Below are positions 59,953 to 64,000 of a DNA stretch of 64,000 bases, piece by piece. The stretch spans positions 124,001-188,000 of the forward strand of contig BBZX01000002.1 of the NCBI GenBank assembly GCA_001305055.1. The letters run 5' to 3'. The stretch comes from Clostridia bacterium UC5.1-1C12 (lineage in GTDB: Bacteria > Bacillota_I > Bacilli_A > Erysipelotrichales > Erysipelotrichaceae). Position numbers and translations under genes: made by a program. Each line of letters opens with the position of its first letter. Positions within the stretch are counted from its first letter, which is position 1. Under the pieces are notes generated by a model. That model was not told the DNA's origin, made no database searches, and saw only the letters and a list, made by a program, of their open reading frames with translations.

Positions 59953-61399
59953 TTAGTACCAATCATGTTTTTCATTTCTGTCAAGCTTATTCATTTGCGC
60001 CATTTCTTCCTGAGATAATTCAAAAGTGAATAAGTCGAGGTTCTCCTGAATATGTTTGGGATTGCTTGAACCGGGAATTACAGTAACACCTTTCTGCAAA
60101 TTCCAACGCAAGATCACTTGAGCAGGTGTTACATTATGAGCATCCGCAATAGTTGTAATTGTCTTATCGTTGAGTAATTCATTTGTGTGACCTCTACCGC
60201 CAAATGGATACCATCCCTGCATTGTAATACCCAGATTTTGAATATAGGGAATGACATCATTTTCCTGATAATATGGATGAATCTCATTCTGTATTAAGGC
60301 AGGCGTAATACTTATCTGTGGTAAAAAAGCTTCTAATTCTTCCACATACCAATTAGATAAACCAATCGAATGAATTTTTCCATCTTTAACCGCCTGTTCC
60401 ATCGCTTTATAAGCCTCAACGTCACCTTCACCTGGGTGATGGAGCAGCATCATATCGATATAATCTAAACCCAGACGCTCTAAAGCTTCATCAATAGCAT
60501 TTGCGGCATCTGAAAATTGATTGGGATAAAGTTTGGTTGTTACAAAGATTTCTTCTCGAGCTATATTTGATTCACGCACAGCTCTGCCGACACTTGCTTC
60601 ATTGTGATACATATAAGCAGTGTCAATAAGCCGTCCGCCGTTTTCAAGTAAGGTGATAATTGAATTGTAACATTCATCGTCAGAAAGACTGTAAGTCCCT
60701 AATCCCATCATCGGCATTTCATAGCCGCTGTTAAGTTTAACAACATGTTGATCAAATCGAACGTACTCTTATCTGGTTTTATATCCATGATATTTAACCA
60801 CTCCTTAATCGTTTCTCTTGCCGTATCAGCTGCGAAACGTCTGCCTTCAAGCCATTTTGCATTGTCAGCAAGTGAATGAAGATTCGCATCGCTTGAGCCA
60901 ATACCGCTGCTTTGTGATGTGCAAAATGGCAATATTGTCTTATTCGAGAAATCATAGCTTTCTAAAAAGGTACTGATGATTCTTGGGGCTTGACCGTGCC
61001 ATATCGGATAACCGAGGATAATTGTTTCATACTGCTCGATATTTTTAACGGGTTCACTAATGGCCGGACGGGACGCGTTATCCATTTGTTCTTGATCTGC
61101 TCGGCCATCAGTATAATAAGCTAAATCTTCATCGGTATAAGGTATGGCAGGAACAATTTCATAGATATCAGCGTTGAGAATATCGGCTGCATATTCAGAT
61201 AATGTTTTAGTTGTTCCGGTAGCGGAAAAATAAACAACTAAAGTCTTTTTTTCAACTGTATTCTCATTATTCGATTCTTTGACCGTTGGATTATCTGTCG
61301 CTGAAATTGCATTATTTTGTTTAAGCTCATTACCGCATGCGCTAAATATAAACAAAAGCGAAATCATAAACATTGCTAATAAGGGATTGTGTTTTTCAT
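59953..61399 (-). CDS. Flavodoxin-aldo/keto reductase fusion lipoprotein (two frameshifts)
   Basis: About 482 residues. A lipoprotein signal (LLAMFMISLLFIFSACGN, lipobox SAC) is followed by flavodoxin (LVVYFSATGTTKTLSEYAAD, ILGYPIWHGQAPRIISTFLE, CTSQSSGIG) and then an aldo/keto reductase (MPMMGLGTYSLSD, DTAYMYHNEASVG, TTKLYP, MLLHHP, GVTVIPGSSNPKHIQENLDL). The flavodoxin and AKR parts are in adjacent frames. One T near 60757 reads STFDFDQHVVKLNSGYEMPM, and no start codon exists for a separate AKR before its conserved core, so a single fused protein is the simplest reading. ATG 61399 is nine bases after AAAGGAG and needs one A in the next run (MKKHNPLL). Confidence 0.65.
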
Positions 61400-61419
61400 A
61401 ATATTTCACTCCTTTTAAA

Positions 61420-61944
61420 TCAGAGATGCGCCAAAAGTTTAAGCATTTCGATTTTCTCTTCTAAATCATCATTTTTTTCATTATAAGTGTATATTCCCTC
61501 ATTTTCTAAGTTTAGATATTCTATAAAATCACCGTTAAAAGAGAAGAGCGCACCAGAATACATATCAGGATCATTGGAACTTAAGATTATTGCTGCCTTG
61601 CTTAAAAATTTAGGTTTTACAGGGTAAGCAACAGCGTATAAACGATCAATCACACATTTTAACTGCCCAGTTATTCCGTGATAATAAATAGGAGAAGCAA
61701 TTATCAGACAATCTGCCTTGTCTAACAATTGATAAATGAATTGCATGTCATCCTTTTGAATACAGCGCCCTTTACCTGATGTATGGCAATGTTCACAAGC
61801 AAGACAGCCTCTGATATTTCTATGACATACATCGAGGATATCTACTTTATTTCCTGAATTAATTGCTCCTTCTTTGAATGCGTTAATCATCTTTTTTGTG
61901 TTCCCATTTGTACGTGGACTGCCATTTAATACTAAAATATTCAT
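61420..61944 (-). CDS. Flavodoxin-fold NADPH-dependent FMN reductase
   Basis: 174 residues. ILVLNGSPRTNGNTKKMINA phosphate loop, IRGCLACEHCHTSGKGRCIQ, then ASPIYYHGITGQLKCVIDRL. The gene is intact, with AGGAG before ATG 61944. It is in a minus-strand cluster with the fusion lipoprotein, an acetyltransferase and an alcohol dehydrogenase, which together look like a reductive detoxification or fermentation group. Confidence 0.85.
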   Translation of the reverse strand: MNILVLNGSPRTNGNTKKMINAFKEGAINSGNKVDILDVCHRNIRGCLACEHCHTSGKGRCIQKDDMQFIYQLLDKADCLIIASPIYYHGITGQLKCVIDRLYAVAYPVKPKFLSKAAIILSSNDPDMYSGALFSFNGDFIEYLNLENEGIYTYNEKNDDLEEKIEMLKLLAHL

Positions 61945-61954
61945 CGTATATCTC

Positions 61955-62524
61955 CTAGGATGCTATGTGTTTAATAAATTTAGCTGGGACGCCGCCTACG
62001 ATTGTGTTAGCAGGCACATCTTTTGTAACTACGGCACCGGCCGCAATAATCGCGTTATCAGCAATTGTTACACCAGGCAGAATCGTAGCATGAGAGCCAA
62101 TCCATACATTTTTTCCAATGTGTATCGGCGCCGGATAAATGGCTGAGCGTTCAGTTGGCTTTTGCCCGTGATTGATAGTTGCCATGACAACATATGAACC
62201 TATTTGTGTTCCTTCATTGATATAGATGCCGCCATGATCTTGAAAATGGCAGCCGCAGTTGATAAAAACATGTTCCGCAATAAAGATATTTTTACCACAT
62301 TCAGAATAAAAGGGAGGAAATAAGGAAAAGCTTTTGGGTACCGTTTTACCTGTCAACTCTGAAAACAATGAACAAACTTCATTTGCATCATGATAGTGAT
62401 TATTAAGTTTAGCTGTTATTCGCATAGCATCAGCTGCAAGCTGATGCATGAGCTGGTGCTCATCTGAATCTTTAGCAATGGATTTTCCTTGTCTTAAATT
62501 ATTCAAAAACATGTCGATATTCAT
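61955..62524 (-). CDS. Sugar/maltose O-acetyltransferase, left-handed beta-helix
   Basis: 189 residues. Hexapeptide repeats follow an N-terminal helical part ([20 protein letters not shown]). Motifs typical of LacA/Maa: [20 protein letters not shown], the catalytic His in [48 protein letters not shown] 62524 is eight bases after AGGAG; a reading from further upstream would overlap the next gene and has no ribosome site. Transfers acetyl from acetyl-CoA to a sugar. Confidence 0.9.
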   Translation of the reverse strand: MNIDMFLNNLRQGKSIAKDSDEHQLMHQLAADAMRITAKLNNHYHDANEVCSLFSELTGKTVPKSFSLFPPFYSECGKNIFIAEHVFINCGCHFQDHGGIYINEGTQIGSYVVMATINHGQKPTERSAIYPAPIHIGKNVWIGSHATILPGVTIADNAIIAAGAVVTKDVPANTIVGGVPAKFIKHIAS

Positions 62525-62540
62525 ATTATTTCTCCTGTGC

Positions 62541-63712
62541 TTACCGATAAGATCTTTCAAAGATTCCAGCACAATCCTCGTCTGTCATTTTACAAGGATT
62601 GGCTTCAAATAAACCGCCCTGCATAGAACGTGCGCCTTTAGCCAATGTCATAGCTTCATCAATTGTAATGCCATAATCACTCATTTTTAAATCTGAAACA
62701 CCGCAGGCTTCCTGTAATTGAAGTAAGGCTGTAATGAAATCTTCAGGTTTATCTGCTTGCTGCATACCCATTGCTTTTGCCATTTTAATAAATTGTTCAT
62801 CACAGGCATGTTTTTCAATAAAGAATTCAGCAAAGGCTTTAGATATCATGATCAATCCTGCGCCATGCGGCAGATTATGATGATAAGCGCTCATTGAATG
62901 CTCCATGCTGTGCTGGGCAGTTGTAGAGGTAAGCTGCATGGTAATACCTGCCATCGTGCTGCCATAGGCAATTTGTTCTCTTGCTTCTAAATCTTTACCA
63001 TTTTTAACGGCTTTAGGCAAATATTCAGCAATGCTTTCAATTGCTGAGAGGGCTAAAGTTTCACTTAATTTATTGATTTCTTTTGACATCATGACCTCAG
63101 TATTATGGAACAGCGCATCAAAACCCTGATAAGCGGTATACTTTGCGGGAACTGTCAGCATTAATTCAGGATCAACAATAGCAATTACTGGTGTTAGTGA
63201 GGGATTGCCGAAACCAATTTTTTCTTTTGTTTCTAAATTGGAAATAACACCGAAACCATTCATTTCAGAACCTGTACCTGAAGTTGTCGCAATCGCAACA
63301 ATGGGTAGTCCTGCATTTGAAAGCGGCTGACACTTGCCAGTACCGCCAAACACATAATCCCATAAATCACCTTTATTAGTTACCATCGCAGCAATAGCAG
63401 AAGACGCGTCAATTACAGCACCGCCGCCGAGTGCTACAATGAAATCACAGTCATTTTCTCGTGCGAAAGCGGCACCTTCCATAATCACATCTTTTACTGG
63501 ATTTTCCATAATCTTATCGAACACAACAGTTTCAACATCTGCCTTTTTTAATTCGGTAAGTGTTCGGTCAAGATAACCATTGATTTTTGTGGATTTTCCA
63601 TTTGAGATTAAAACCAACGCTTTTTTCCCGGCAATTTAAGATTTCCTAAGCGATTTAAAGAACCGCTGCCAAAGTAAAGATTTGTGGGATTGTTGAAGTT
63701 AAAGTTAATCAT
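62541..63712 (-). CDS. Iron-containing alcohol dehydrogenase (one frameshift)
   Basis: About 390 residues, as usual. ATG 63712 follows GGAGG ([20 protein letters not shown]). The frame breaks near 63625: one A reads [23 protein letters not shown]-binding [28 protein letters not shown], and metal ligands in [20 protein letters not shown] are the Fe-ADH (BdhA/YqhD-like) motifs. It reduces aldehydes or ketones with NADPH. First gene of the minus-strand reductive cluster. Confidence 0.9.
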
Positions 63713-64000
63713 AAAAATTCCTCCTAAATTGTAATTTTTTGAATTTTAAAAATTAGTTGTTTTGTTCAGCTCGCCATTATTAAGCAGAGCTGGCGATAAT
63801 GAGTGAATGAAAGCGGCAGAGCATCAATTTACCTTATTCACACAGGATATATATGTCTTTAATCTAATCATCATTCTGCATCGGTTAAGCTTTGATTCAG
63901 AACGTGATTATATAATTTGCGCCTGCCGGCATGTTGTACATCCTGATTTCATTATAAATAATGTCTGGCAATATAGCCAATACTTATAATCTATATCTTG
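63713..64000. other. 288-bp region at the right edge, nothing firm
   Basis: Must hold the promoter of the Fe-ADH cluster. Frames here are short, without ribosome sites, and have no recognisable similarity. Confidence 0.4.

Noticed and set aside
63807..63989. 60-codon frame at the right edge
   Set aside because: No ribosome site or family resemblance; a LysR-like reading on the other strand was also tried and not supported.

Overview
The window looks like a chromosomal segment of a low-to-moderate GC Bacillota bacterium. Strong AGGAGG-type ribosome sites, several PTS operons with PRD regulators, an M-box and a yjdF-type leader, LevR- and LicR-type regulators and YtrA-type GntR/ABC genes all point that way. 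A gut Erysipelotrichia-like host is my best guess, but no marker gene is present. The sequence carries about forty single-base frameshifts. Nearly all are cured by adding one base to a short homopolymer, usually A or T, so most split genes are described here as one gene; I think these are mainly consensus errors rather than real decay.

Layout. 1-4.4 kb: end of a WYL regulator, then an RNA-repair locus made of a tRNA-like RNA, an SPFH/band-7 protein, the RNA ligase RtcB and an RlaP-type nucleotidyltransferase. 4.4-5.1 kb: DUF3796 membrane protein and XRE regulator under a palindrome-covered promoter. 5.3-11.5 kb: beta-glucoside utilisation (6-phospho-beta-glucosidase, LicR-like regulator, tyrosine phosphatase, PTS EIIC-EIIB-EIIA). 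11.6-18.6 kb: an MMPL transporter coupled to a very large GLUG/coiled-coil surface protein, flanked by two ruined TetR genes. 18.6-26.5 kb: MBL hydrolase, zinc-ribbon protein, M-box riboswitch with mgtA, small regulators, aldo/keto reductase, flavin reductase, NagB-like isomerase. 26.9-33.3 kb: LevR-like regulator and a mannose-family PTS with a double-SIS isomerase/deglycase. 33.3-35.8 kb: unknown secreted protein, yjdF with its riboswitch, TipA-like MerR. 35.8-42.5 kb: a signalling block (PAS-GGDEF-EAL protein, double-wHTH GntR protein, hybrid histidine kinase). 42.5-44.8 kb: MATE pump and a tandem GGCT protein.

44.9-48.8 kb holds an exported SHOCT-like repeat protein with an acidic tail, followed by an accessory island (TnpV remnant, DUF4143 ATPase, tiny membrane peptide, HTH protein) that ends in a second copy of the same acidic tail. 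48.9-51.8 kb: AraC regulator and GntR/ABC transporter operon. 51.9-53.4 kb: ECF sigma factor with a membrane partner that has the same SHOCT-like repeats and acidic tail. 53.5-59.9 kb: UTRA GntR regulator, tocopherol-cyclase-like protein, two poorly known proteins, DEAD-box helicase and a siroheme-type nitrite/sulfite reductase homologue. 59.9-63.7 kb: a reductive cluster on the minus strand (flavodoxin-aldo/keto reductase fusion lipoprotein, FMN reductase, acetyltransferase, Fe-alcohol dehydrogenase).

The most interesting items are the RtcB/SPFH/RlaP locus with its well-folded tRNA-like RNA, and the family of exported SHOCT-repeat/acidic-tail proteins linked to an ECF sigma factor and to an island insertion.
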